Assembly: GCA_023014365.1 (NCBI GenBank)
Contig: JAEBUN010000037.1
Location: 186,001 to 250,000, forward strand
Direction of reading: 5' to 3'
Source: Lepiota brunneoincarnata
Lineage: Eukaryota; Basidiomycota; Agaricomycetes; Agaricales; Agaricaceae
Length of the DNA: 64,000 nucleotides
Below the pieces are notes generated by a model. That model saw only the letters and a list, made by a program, of their open reading frames with translations. It did not search any database and was not told the DNA's origin. Of this stretch, positions 24,408 to 33,983 are shown in pieces; positions within the stretch are counted from its first letter, which is position 1, and the number at the start of each line of letters is the position of its first letter. The position numbers and the translations under genes are program-made.

Positions 24408-25010
24408 ACGGTGGCAATGCCATGTTTTTCTTTTGTTTCGTTTTTCTTTTCCCTTGCTTTTCAGCATCTAATCAAAATTGCGATATGCTGCATGCTCACT
24501 CATTCTCTTGAACAATTTGCACTATTCCTTTACCAGCAATAGTTCCTTGTTTCGGCATATCACCCCAAATACAGAGTGTTGCATATTTCTACGAATCACT
24601 TGCTCCTTCACCGAAACTAACGGGTGGCTAACTCGAGGCTAGACGGTTCAGTGGGGCTGGCAGCTTTGGAAATCCATATGCATCGTTCTCGTCATCCGAG
24701 CAGGCATGAAATTGGAAGAGGTCTGTATTGATAGTTGTTGTGTGAATGCTTCCGCCTGTGTTGTTCGGTCGGATGTTCGTCGTGATCGTCCTTTGCGTTC
24801 GCCACGATTAAAAATGAACAAACCGCATGGAAACTACAACCTACACTGGTCTCGAATTGATACCCGCATTGTTAATCCGTGCGGCTGCGCGGTCCGCCAC
24901 TTTTTTCCGGCGCTTGAAGACCAGCAAGAGAACCCTGTTACAAAAGATGGAGTGGAGAATTCGTTGAGGCCTAGAAATGTTGAAGTAGTGAGTAGAAGGG
25001 TGTTAGTTGG
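24408..25010. other. No clear gene; possible 3' tail of the DUF6533 gene
   Basis: A 125-codon plus-strand frame at 24706-25083 is antisense to what may be the Ser/Thr-rich C-terminal tail of the DUF6533 gene that ends near 25011; it is not called. T-rich DNA at 24420-24460 follows the stop of the preceding locus. Confidence 0.35.
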
Positions 25011-26589
25011 TCAGAAACGGGTGGAAGGGGACGTGCGTAGAGAAGAGGTTTCTGTGGATTGGCTAGTGGAAAGAAAGAGATGAGGATCGCTCTTTTGTGC
25101 TGTTGTGTGTGGGATGACGACACGCACCGCGGTTGTGAGTGGGAGTATGATGTTGATCAGGCTGACAGCTGGATAGGTGAAAGCGGACGGAAGAGCGTCG
25201 ACCCTGAGATCCACTGGGCTCTCCAGTTGATTTAGTGGATGTACGAACCTAGCATCATGACACAGAAGAGAATCCCTGTCGCAATATTAAATATTGGGTG
25301 TGGTAATACTATCAGACGAGGAACCGGATACCATTTTGATACAACTGGCGAACCCAGGAAGCCCGAGAAGCGGATACTGGGAGCAGTAGTAGAGAACGTC
25401 CCATTTGGGTTAGCTTTCTTTTTCTTTCCTTGGAATAAAGGGTTGAACACACAGTGGCGGTAGGCCATGACGAGCGTAAGTATGACAATGACTCCTGCAA
25501 GTCAGTTATCCCGCTGCTTATATGATGAGGCACAAAAACTCACTGGCTTCCACCCCAAATATCGTAATGTATGCTACTATAGCGATTTTTCCCGCTTGTC
25601 GAACCTGGCATCCTGTCGGGATTGCAACCACTGTCATGGCCACGGTTGATTCAGCTTAAGCCTGTGCTAGAAATCGGCCGTTTCCGCACATTTTAGGGAT
25701 CTCAAGTAAAAGTATGTCGTTACAAACGCAGTTGCAAATTCGAACTAACACGCGCACCACTCAAGTCACTTTCTGCCCAGACGCAAGTAGGAGAGACTCC
25801 ACTTACCAGGGCCAACATCCCAATCAAGACAAGAATCCAACGATGATAGCCCCACAAAGCACAGGTTCTGACCATTATTACCACTAAATAGCCACAGAAA
25901 TCAGACGATGTGTTTAACAAAAATCTTCAGAGGTGTTTGTGATGCTCACCATGAGACAGTATTGACCCAACCGCTAGAATCCCTAAAAAGAAGAGAATTT
26001 GTCGTCAACAATCAAGCTGAGAACATAGGCCCATCTTACAGACATATATTTGAACGAAGCTTTCGCAAACCTAGCGCTTCTTGTTACGAATTATGTCAAG
26101 AATCGGGTGAGATGCGAACCTGAAGACTTGGATTGCTCATGTGGACTAAGCGCCAAAAATGTAGCTGAGTACACACTCGAAAGCTGTTGCTGCGGGGGGA
26201 TGACTCACGGCCTAGCAAAATGCTCGTATCTACGAATGGAAGATAACGGTTGATGTAGAATACGACGGTAACGAAGGACAGTGGATGGGACCAGACGTCG
26301 GCAGCCTGTCGCATCAGCCAGATCAATACAATAAAACAGAATGAATATTGGAAATACTTCATTTGCTAGAGTGCACAGATAGTCATAAAACTGGTTTTTG
26401 TGTTTTTGAGTGGGTGCTTGCAATGAGTGACGAAAAAGTCCGGCTGACCAGAAGGAGCTCGCTCGAGACGACGATATATGTTCCTACCGCTGGCGACATC
26501 CAGGGCCGTAGGGTAAGCGTCGATTTCCAACTATTCAGCAGCTGAGCGATATCGCTTCCTGCACCACTCTCGCCGGATTGCTGAGGCAA
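25011..26589 (-). CDS. DUF6533-family membrane protein, divergent
   Basis: Minus-strand multi-exon gene. Hallmarks in order: FYDYLCTLANE (about 26390-26360) directly followed by a GT donor; DVWSHPLSFVTVVFYINRYLPFVD (about 26305-26225, read as two abutting parts DVWSHPLSFVTV and VFYINRYLPFVD); MVRTCALWGYHRWILVLIG (about 25885-25815), the 'LRtyALwg' block with the next membrane span; LTLVMAYRHC (about 25475-25445); and IFNIATGILFCVMMLG (about 25290-25245), the equivalent of the YRDG-led last span. After it comes a Ser/Thr/His-rich cytoplasmic-type tail. Each exon is open. Exact ends and the first exon are uncertain, so the coordinates are approximate. It is only distantly related to the copies at 11653 and 16236. 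Function of the family is unknown. Confidence 0.55.
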
Positions 26590-27389
26590 ACGTTATAGGT
26601 GCAGTAGTGGGGCCTGAGGAAGCAGGTGTTGGGTGGCTTGGTCGGGATAGAAATACCTTTAGTTTCAGGGAAGGACTCTCTCACTCTTTCATTCAAAAGG
26701 GTTGCCAGCGACTCCAGTGTGTCAGCTTAGTACAGGGATCAATATTTAAATGTCCGGGTCATCCAAATCAGTCAAGGGGAGCCTTAGCTCTGGGATCAGG
26801 CTAACATCATCCCCGCACAAAAGGGGGGACCCTGAGGCATTTTAAGGAAGATGTTTGCGAGGCTCAGGAAACCCCTTCAAGCCCGAGCTCACTAGGAAAG
26901 CTTCCGGGGCAGCCTTGGACTGATTGGGCCGACGTTGGCGCGTCGGGCGCTAAAAACTGTGTATATGGGTACAGGACGGCCCCTGTCAGCTTGTCTTACA
27001 CGCACTGCCTTGTCATTGCCTCCGCGCTCCCTTTGACTACTGTAAAACTGTCCCCTTATTTATCGGTGCTTGGCTTGATGAAAGCAATCTTCCTCCCATG
27101 CCGACATAGGACCATGTTGCTGCTGAATCAAGGTAGCAAATTATCAAATACCTCACTATTGGGCTCCGAGCCATGGTTGCAATGTTGTTACAGTGCCTGG
27201 ATATCCGCGTCGGTTCAGCGGGGCCGTGAATTCAATTTGCCTATCAAGGTGCGACATGTCCGATGCCTGCGCTTGGCATAGTTGAACTCAAGAATTATGT
27301 TGCTAGGGAAATGACAGACGATGTTTTAACTTTTGATGGACACCGCTTTGAGAATGCGTTCCAGCTGTCGCTATGCATCGTATAACATG
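26590..27389. other. No recognisable gene
   Basis: Intergenic spacer between the DUF6533 gene and the next plus-strand locus; probably contains the promoter of the latter. No motif is convincing. Confidence 0.5.
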
Positions 27390-28429
27390 CAACAGCAAAT
27401 GGCTCCTACTCCGCCCCGCAACGATTCGCTACCCTTTACGCTTGCGGCCAATCCCGTGAAGACTACAAACCTGGGGCCCTGGTTCACTCCTTCGTTTAAT
27501 GGACTGCGCTCCCTGTTCGCTATTCCCTGGTGTCACCCTGCTTTTCATTCTACCCCATGGAACCGGCTAAATCTCCCGAGCTAACCCTGCGAATGCCCAA
27601 ACCCTCTGTGGCGGGTCGACTGACACGCCACTTATCTGCAGATGAGGAGAATCTACTGTACAAGACTTATGATGATTATTTCAATACGGAAGAAGAGGTA
27701 CACACTCCCCTTACATAACTCGGAGTCCCGTAATGCTAACACCCTCCACCACAGATACTTTCACCACCAGGTGCTAAGGATCCTTCATCCCCGGAAACTC
27801 CCCGGCTCGCCCCTCAGCTATTCCTCCACCACGACCGACCCGATCAACCACCACTAGAAACCAGTGTTCCAAATTCCACTGGGCCTTTTTTCTTCGTCTT
27901 GAGTTTACCTTCCCCTGTATCACCACAGTCACCATACAATTCGGAAACAGACTCTGCATCTGTTTCAAGCATTAAAGGAGGAGAGATACCAGATGTCCTT
28001 TCTCATCTACTTCCTCAGCATTCCAACTCCCTGCTGGAGGTGATCAACCTGGCAGAACAGATAACACCCCCCAATAACCAGTCCCACCAACCTGCATCTC
28101 CGACGGTAGAATGTGGTCCCGCGCCGCCATCGCCGGCAGCAACCGAACGACTCAGAGGACGACTACAGCCTCTCAGAACACCTGATCCATACACCCGAAT
28201 GACTCTCCCTTCAGCTTCAATCTCCACCCGTTCATCTTCAGTTCCTCGTTTTCGAATACGCCACGTCCAATCTGCGGGTATGATAGGATCGCGGCCGTAT
28301 CAGGATTCACCGCATCCCGTCGGCAAACATGTTCGAGGTCGGAGTTCACCCTTCCCTCTCCCCATCCAGTTCAGCTTCGCGCCCCCTTCCGTTCCAGGAT
28401 CGGCAGAGACCTCATACAGCTACTTTTGA
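27390..28429 (+). CDS. Ser/Pro-rich hypothetical protein next to the LTR insertion
   Basis: Coding signal from an ATG-led MQQQMAPTPPRNDSL block at about 27386 to a stop at 28427-28429. One intron is clear: GT at 27699 to AG near 27754, joining EENLLYKTYDDYFNTEEE to ILSPPGAKDPSSPE. Near 27528 the frame shifts by one base (FAIP then LVSPCF), which is a mutation, a sequencing error or an unseen intron. The product is rich in Ser/Pro/Thr with a short ordered segment (LTRHLSADEENLLYKTYDDY) and no known domain. The retrotransposon begins 21 bp after the stop codon, so the coding part is spared but the 3' UTR is split. Function unknown. Confidence 0.5.
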
Positions 28430-28446
28430 GGGCGTATACTCTTTGT

Positions 28447-28450
28447 GTAT
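28447..28450. repeat. Target-site duplication, left (GTAT)
   Basis: GTAT immediately before the 5' LTR is repeated at 36100-36103 immediately after the 3' LTR. Confidence 0.75.
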
Positions 28451-29164
28451 TGTAGAGGTGGGCAAGCGGCTACACCTGCAAAGGCTGCCTTATGCCACCT
28501 CTCGTAGGACTCGGAACCCAAACTCGGAACCCGAAATCCAAACTCGGATCAAGAAACTCGGAGCGCCCAGCTGAACAAAGCCGTTATCATTTCGCGACAT
28601 ATCCCTTTCACTCGAAACCTCTTACATTCCCTAACAAATAAATTTTCACTACTTTTCTATTCCTTTCCCTGAACTTGAACCATAGCATAAGTTTTCTCCC
28701 CATATATAGACTCCTCTGAGCCTCGCATACCACCCCTTTCATCTTTTCTATTCTGTTTTCCCATTTCCCTGTTAACGTAGTCGTGAAAACTTCACGATCT
28801 CTCCTGTTTCATGTTCCTTATTCTCCAGATTTGTTCTAGTATGATTATCTCTCGATTTTTCGATCCGTTTCGGTACAGAAAACATAGCTAGTACAATAAT
28901 TTACTTGTATATAAAGTTCCGAGCTCACTTATGAGCTCGGCAGTCAATATAGGACCCAAAAACTCCCTCTCAGTCTCATTCTCCCTCTCTCTCTCGCTCT
29001 CTCGCAATTATCTCGTCTTTCCCGGTTTTCGAAGCCCAGTGGTTGTTTCGCCAACCACACTCGCCCCTTTGTTTGTTCGTGTTAGCGCTGTTTCGATCGT
29101 GTTTCGATTGTGTTTCGGTTTCATTTCGGCGCCTTTCACGTGCTGAGGAGTCGAGTTCTCTTCA
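28451..29164 (+). repeat. 5' LTR
   Basis: Begins TGTAGAGG, ends CTCTTCA; 714 bp. Contains a set of short 'aactcgg' direct repeats near its start (28510-28565), a TATA box and a hairpin near 28910, and a CT-rich tract (28967-29008). The internal 71-codon frame is not a gene. Confidence 0.95.
28908..28940 (+). promoter_or_regulatory. LTR TATA box with adjacent perfect hairpin
   Basis: TATATAAAG at 28908-28916 is followed 2 bp later by CCGAGCTC / ACTTAT loop / GAGCTCGG (28919-28926 and 28933-28940), an 8-bp perfect stem. The same arrangement is in the 3' LTR at 35843-35875. Position fits a core promoter with the hairpin close to the 5' end of the RNA; transcription start not shown. Confidence 0.55.
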
Positions 29165-29166
29165 AC

Positions 29167-29184
29167 TGGAGCCCACCGCGAGGG
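29167..29184 (+). other. Probable primer-binding site
   Basis: TGGAGCCCACC starts 2 bp after the 5' LTR, in the position and with the TGG start expected for pairing with a tRNA 3' CCA end. The tRNA was not identified because no tRNA set is available here. Confidence 0.5.
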
Positions 29185-29235
29185 GCTTCAAAACCATTTC
29201 AATTTAAAATTGTTACTTGATATCTCAATAAGCTC

Positions 29236-31557
29236 ATGGCTGAATTACAAATCCCAGCAGATAACGCACCAGCAGGAAATCCTCCTCAGGTGCCCCAACA
29301 ACCAGCAAATGGCCCCCCCGCATACCAACCTCAACATTTCCATATTGGACCTGGAGTACCGCCACCAGCTTTTGGTCCAGCTCACTTCCCTAACCCACCA
29401 GCCAACCCACCAGCCAACCCACCAGCACCCCTTCCCCAGCCAGCTCCATACATTATCCATGCTCCCCAAATACGCCATATGCCCTCTCGCTATGATCGAA
29501 ATGCTCCGAAATTTGACGGACACCCACAATCACTCCAACGATTCTTTGAGGAAGTGGAAATGCTAGCTCGAGAATGTGGACTCACCGATATGGAGCAGAT
29601 TACCCATACTATCAGCTATCTAGATGGACAACACTATGACATCTGGAGGAGCCGACCATCGGCCATGGGTGGAAGCTGGGTCCGTTTCAAATTAGATATC
29701 ATGTCCATGTATCCAGGAGCCGAAGATGACGCACGTTATAACGTTACAGACTTTGAACTCTTCGTGGAACGACATGCTGCTATGCCTATGCGAGACCGTC
29801 TTCAATTTGGTGAATATTATCGGGAATTCATCACCAAATCGACCTGGCTACTCAACCGCGACCTCATATCACGACGAGAATGCAACAAGCTCTTCATTGG
29901 GGGTTTTCATATCGAATTCCGGCAGCAACTCCGCACCCAGCTACGTATCCAAGACCCCAGGCATCCCATCGATGAGCCCTGGAATGTCTCAGATGTTGAG
30001 CAAGCAGCACGCTTTCTGCTCGAAGGAACAATGACCGGAAATGCCTTTACCTTATCACCAGTATCACCATATTCCCTTCCCCCTGCTGCTCCTGCACTTT
30101 CGTCACCACGTCAGACCTTTGATATGTCCTCAATTGAACAGATCTTGACCTCTGACGCGTTTCTAAACCGTCTTGCTGGAAAACTTGCTGGCCCTGTCCG
30201 TAACACCTCCCAGCCCCCATATCAGCCTTTGTTCCACCAAAATCCCCAGCAGAACCGACAGACCTGGCCATGTGGCTTCTGTTCCAGCACTGAGCATATG
30301 TTCAGACACTGCCCTGGACTTGATGACTACATCCGTCGTGGATTATGCATTCGGGACAACACTAATCGTGTTTGTATGCTTGACGGCACTCAGGCCTCGC
30401 CCCAGGTCGCTCCTGGTCGAAATATGAAGGAAAGGATTGATAACTGGCATAGAAACTGCTCACCATCGACTGCCACAGCCCAAGCAAATATCCTGCAAGT
30501 CTATCCATCACAACCTACCAACCCCAGCTTGTTAAATGCTCCTGTACCATCCACCATGCCATATTCCACTTCTCATGCCTCCCAGGACGAGGAGGAGCTT
30601 GCTAGACTTGAAGTGATCGCATTAGCCACTATGAAACGACAGGAAGAGATCAAAAAGCGCACAGGGAATGTAGGAAGAGCCAAAAACTCGCCAACAATTC
30701 CCAAACCCATCTCTAACAGGCCCAGTGCCTCCCAGAATGCTCCAGCAATCGTTCCACATGCTCCTGCCTTGAAAACGAACCCCCCTTTGAAACCTTTCCA
30801 TCCCAATGCTCCCATACCCGATTCCCATTCGCAAAATCAGCAATATCGATTCGCAGCACCAATTGAGGACCCCCAGACAGTCCAAAATGTCATACAACGA
30901 AGTTTGGATGGTCCAGTCACTCTCACCCAGAGAGAGCTCTTGGCTATCGCTCCAGAGGTCAGGAAACATATCAAAGACCAAGTTACCACTCACAGGGTGC
31001 CCACTGGACTCTCAGCTACGACTTCCTCGCTCGAAAATGCTGGAAACGATGACAGAACAATCCCATCTTCATTTGTCCATCAGTATCTCTCCCCTCCCTC
31101 AAATCCCCTCATTGTGGCCAATCCGGTCGAAGAACTTCGGACAATTCCTCTGGTACTTGATGAAAAGGTCATGGTGGAGGCTATTCTGGATGAGGGATCA
31201 CAAGTTATTGGAATCCGACGCGATATTTGGGAGAAACTAGGCTTGCCTCTCCTTAGGGATCAAAGTATCATGATGGAGTCTGCTAACGCCACCAAGGAAC
31301 TGACTCTAGGCCTACTGCGAGACCTTCCTGTTCGTATAGGGAGCAGCATCTTTTATATCCAAGTCCAGGTCTTTGAGAACGCACCTTATGAAATGCTGCT
31401 AGGACGGCCATTCCTTACCCTGACCCAGGCCCGGACACATCATTACTCCAACGGCGACTCACACATCACCCTCCTAGATCCTAATACCCAAGAAACTATC
31501 ACAATCCCCACCATGGTGAGAACTCGGGCTCCTGCCCAGTCTAACTCGGGTTTTTAG
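29236..31557 (+). CDS. gag: Gag polyprotein with aspartic protease
   Basis: 773 residues, ATG at 29236, TAG at 31555-31557. The first 100 residues are Pro/Ala-rich with a triple NPPANPPA repeat. Residues about 100-260 form a retrotransposon Gag capsid region (FFEEVEMLARECG, WLLNRDLISRRECNKLFI). A CCHC zinc knuckle is at C346, C349, H354, C359, one copy. The retroviral-type protease motif is ILDEGSQV around residue 652, with DEGS in place of the usual DTGA/DSGS, followed by an EMLLGRPFL strand, so protease is fused to Gag rather than to Pol. The frame ends in a GGGTTTT slippery heptamer directly before the stop, so a share of ribosomes should continue into pol. Packs RNA and forms virus-like particles in the cytoplasm, as in other Ty3-type elements. 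Confidence 0.92.
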   Translation: MAELQIPADNAPAGNPPQVPQQPANGPPAYQPQHFHIGPGVPPPAFGPAHFPNPPANPPANPPAPLPQPAPYIIHAPQIRHMPSRYDRNAPKFDGHPQSLQRFFEEVEMLARECGLTDMEQITHTISYLDGQHYDIWRSRPSAMGGSWVRFKLDIMSMYPGAEDDARYNVTDFELFVERHAAMPMRDRLQFGEYYREFITKSTWLLNRDLISRRECNKLFIGGFHIEFRQQLRTQLRIQDPRHPIDEPWNVSDVEQAARFLLEGTMTGNAFTLSPVSPYSLPPAAPALSSPRQTFDMSSIEQILTSDAFLNRLAGKLAGPVRNTSQPPYQPLFHQNPQQNRQTWPCGFCSSTEHMFRHCPGLDDYIRRGLCIRDNTNRVCMLDGTQASPQVAPGRNMKERIDNWHRNCSPSTATAQANILQVYPSQPTNPSLLNAPVPSTMPYSTSHASQDEEELARLEVIALATMKRQEEIKKRTGNVGRAKNSPTIPKPISNRPSASQNAPAIVPHAPALKTNPPLKPFHPNAPIPDSHSQNQQYRFAAPIEDPQTVQNVIQRSLDGPVTLTQRELLAIAPEVRKHIKDQVTTHRVPTGLSATTSSLENAGNDDRTIPSSFVHQYLSPPSNPLIVANPVEELRTIPLVLDEKVMVEAILDEGSQVIGIRRDIWEKLGLPLLRDQSIMMESANATKELTLGLLRDLPVRIGSSIFYIQVQVFENAPYEMLLGRPFLTLTQARTHHYSNGDSHITLLDPNTQETITIPTMVRTRAPAQSNSGF
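31548..31557 (+). promoter_or_regulatory. Candidate −1 ribosomal frameshift site
   Basis: G GGT TTT TAG in the gag frame fits the X XXY YYZ rule (X=G, Y=T, Z=T) and is followed at once by the gag stop. Slipping back one base reads GGG TTT TTA GAT and enters the pol frame, which is open from here to 33983 without a stop. No downstream pseudoknot was worked out. Confidence 0.65.
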
Positions 31558-33983
31558 ATATCGATGATTCGGCTCACCATAGTCGAGGAGATAGCATAGC
31601 CTTACCCAATTCCCACACACACAACACACCTTCCCATCAGAATGTTCCTAATTCCACCATCAACCTGTCCCTGTCCATGATCTCACCAATCGCGTTCACA
31701 AGTACTCCATTCCCCCCTTTACATCAGCCTCGAGAAATATATGAAATCAACTTATCAGAAATCTCACATTATAACCACACAGTCTCAAACCATGCCTATA
31801 AGAAAGTTGCCAACCGAATCAAGCCAGTAGCTACTACACTTCCTGAAGATTACCGAATCATCCGCCGGATTCCCACAGACCCTCTCGAAAATATTCCTAC
31901 CCTTCCTATTTTTCCACCCAACTTTTCCCCTGGTTCTCGCTACACACTCGAGCGCAAGACAGCAATGGATGTTAACCCAGATGGGTTCCTATGGCCCGAA
32001 GAAGAGAAATTGATCCATTACCTAATCAGAACCCAGGAACTTGGGTTCGCATGGAGCGAAGACGAGAAGGGCAAGTTCTCAAGTGAATATTTTGATCCCA
32101 TTGTTATACCCACCATCGAACATGTCCCCTGGTCGCTCCGAAACATACCCATCCCTCCTGGAAACTTCCAACGAGTAGTCGAGGTCATCAAGGCAAAGAT
32201 TGCCGGAGGTGTTTACGAGCCTTCAAACTCGTCCTATCGATCGCGATGGTTCTGTGTGCTCAAAAAGGATGGCAAATCACTTAGGCTTGTACATGATCTC
32301 CAGCCCCTCAATGCCGTCACGATCAAGGATGCAGGAGTTCCACCAATTGTAGAAACATACGCTGAGTCCTTTGGCGGTCGTGGATGCTACGGGATATTTG
32401 ATCTCTTTGTTGGCTTTGACCAGCGTGCTCTAGCACCTGAATCTCGCGATCTTACCACATTTCAATCTCCTCTTGGGACTCTACGCCTCACCTCAATCCC
32501 CATGGGATACACCAACTCAATGCAAATTCAGCAAGGTGATCTCACGTTCCTCCTCCAGGATGAAATCCCACATACTGCCCTTCCCTTCGTCGACGATGTC
32601 CCAATTAAAGGGCCGAAAACGCGATACGAAATCAATGATGGCTACGAGACCATAGCCGAGAATCCTGGAGTTCGACGTTTCGTATGGGAACATCTCCAGA
32701 ATGTCAACCGAATTATACAACGGATCAAGCATGCTGGAGGAACATTTTCAGGGCCAAAATCTCACTTCTGCACTCCATCAGCCGTTGTGGTGGGACATCT
32801 ATGTACATATGAGGGACGACTTCCCGACACCTCACGGATCCAAAAGGTCCTTGATTGGCCCCCATGCTCCACTGTCACTGAGGTCCGAGGGTTTCTCGGC
32901 ACCCTTGGTACTTTTCGCATTTTTCTTCAAGATTTTGCAGCAATCTCGCGACCCCTGGTCAAATTGACGAAGAAAGGAGTAGATTTCGAATTTGGGAATG
33001 CAGAACAAGCTGCAATGGATGTGTTGAAAGAATTAGCAAGAAACTCGCCATGCATACGAGCCATTGATTATACAAGTGCTAACGAGGTCATCTTAGGTGT
33101 TGATACATCGAAAATCGCAGTTGGATACATCCTTTCACAACTAGGGGACGATACAAAGCGATACCCATCAAGATTTGGGTCAATCACCCTCAACGAACGT
33201 GAATCCCGGTACTCTCAAGCTAAGCTAGAGCTATTTGGGCTATTTCGAGCATTGAAGGACGTCAGGATATGGATTATTGGGGTGGGGAACTTGGTTGTGG
33301 AGGTTGACGCGAAGTATATCAAGGGTATGATTAACAATCCAGATATCCAACCTTCTGCAGCTGTCAACCGCTGGATTTCGGCGATTCTGCTATTTGATTT
33401 TCGACTTAGGCATATTCCTGGCAAGGAACATGGCCCAGATGGTCTATCACGACGCCCCCGAGCCCCAGAAGACCCTGAAATCAATGACGACTACGAAGAA
33501 TGGATCGACTCTGCAAACTCATTCAGCAATTCATGCCCTCATCACCCCTCTGCACCCTCCAACGATTCCTGGTGGCCTTGGGCCTCAAACACATTCGCTA
33601 TCGAAGTTTTGAATGAAATCGGAACGCTTCAAGCATCCGTGTACTCCCTTGGGTATCCTACACCCTCCAACATCATTCCCAGGTCAGCAAACATTGAAAT
33701 CCTTTCAAGCGAAACCTCTCCTCCCTCTACATCATCTCCTCCCACCATCCCTCGCTCGGATAAGGCAAAACTTCGCGATCTTGAGCTCAAACAAGTTCAA
33801 GCGTTCCTCAGTGATCCCATACGACCTCTGGACAAGGCTGACGATGCCTTCAAACGATTTATTCGATTTGCATCGGGTTTTTTTCGTGCGAGACGGCAGG
33901 CTTTGGAAGAAGGACTTAAAGATGAAGCACAAGCTGGTGGTACCCGAGAAAAATCGCTACAAGCTCATCCGTCAGGCCCATGA
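31557..33983 (+). CDS. pol: Pol: reverse transcriptase and RNase H
   Basis: Open in one frame from the gag stop; the first ATG is 31677 (768 codons), but the natural entry is probably by −1 frameshift at 31548. The reverse transcriptase region has SRWFCVLKKDGKSLRLVHDL, GCYGIFDLFVGFDQ (first catalytic Asp) and FVDD near 32586-32597 (the YxDD box with F). A tether and RNase H follow: VDTSKIAVGYILSQ, SRYSQAKLELFGL, and HIPGKEHGPDGLSR near 33410. From the T7 run at 33878-33884 onward the protein-like signal moves to the next frame, so the last 33 codons to 33983 are out of frame relative to the true pol. Copies the element's RNA to DNA in the particle. Confidence 0.92.
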   Translation, partial: DIDDSAHHSRGDSIALPNSHTHNTPSHQNVPNSTINLSLSMISPIAFTSTPFPPLHQPREIYEINLSEISHYNHTVSNHAYKKVANRIKPVATTLPEDYRIIRRIPTDPLENIPTLPIFPPNFSPGSRYTLERKTAMDVNPDGFLWPEEEKLIHYLIRTQELGFAWSEDEKGKFSSEYFDPIVIPTIEHVPWSLRNIPIPPGNFQRVVEVIKAKIAGGVYEPSNSSYRSRWFCVLKKDGKSLRLVHDLQPLNAVTIKDAGVPPIVETYAESFGGRGCYGIFDLFVGFDQRALAPESRDLTTFQSPLGTLRLTSIPMGYTNSMQIQQGDLTFLLQDEIPHTALPFVDDVPIKGPKTRYEINDGYETIAENPGVRRFVWEHLQNVNRIIQRIKHAGGTFSGPKSHFCTPSAVVVGHLCTYEGRLPDTSRIQKVLDWPPCSTVTEVRGFLGTLGTFRIFLQDFAAISRPLVKLTKKGVDFEFGNAEQAAMDVLKELARNSPCIRAIDYTSANEVILGVDTSKIAVGYILSQLGDDTKRYPSRFGSITLNERESRYSQAKLELFGLFRALKDVRIWIIGVGNLVVEVDAKYIKGMINNPDIQPSAAVNRWISAILLFDFRLRHIPGKEHGPDGLSRRPRAPEDPEINDDYEEWIDSANSFSNSCPHHPSAPSNDSWWPWASNTFAIEVLNEIGTLQASVYSLGYPTPSNIIPRSANIEILSSETSPPSTSSPPTIPRSDKAKLRDLELKQVQAFLSDPIRPLDKADDAFKRFIRFASGFFRARRQALEEGLKDEAQAGGTREKSLQAHPSGP

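Noticed and set aside
24706..25083. 125-codon plus-strand frame as a gene
   Set aside because: Likely antisense to the tail of the DUF6533 gene; no domain and a skewed Arg/Val content.
28931..29146. 71-codon open frame in both LTRs as a gene
   Set aside because: It lies wholly inside the LTR, is Ser/Leu-rich through the CT tract, and has no family features.
33878..33884. Programmed −1 frameshift between RNase H and integrase
   Set aside because: A −1 shift enters a frame that ends about 14 codons later; reaching integrase needs +1 or −2, so a mutation or sequence error is simpler.
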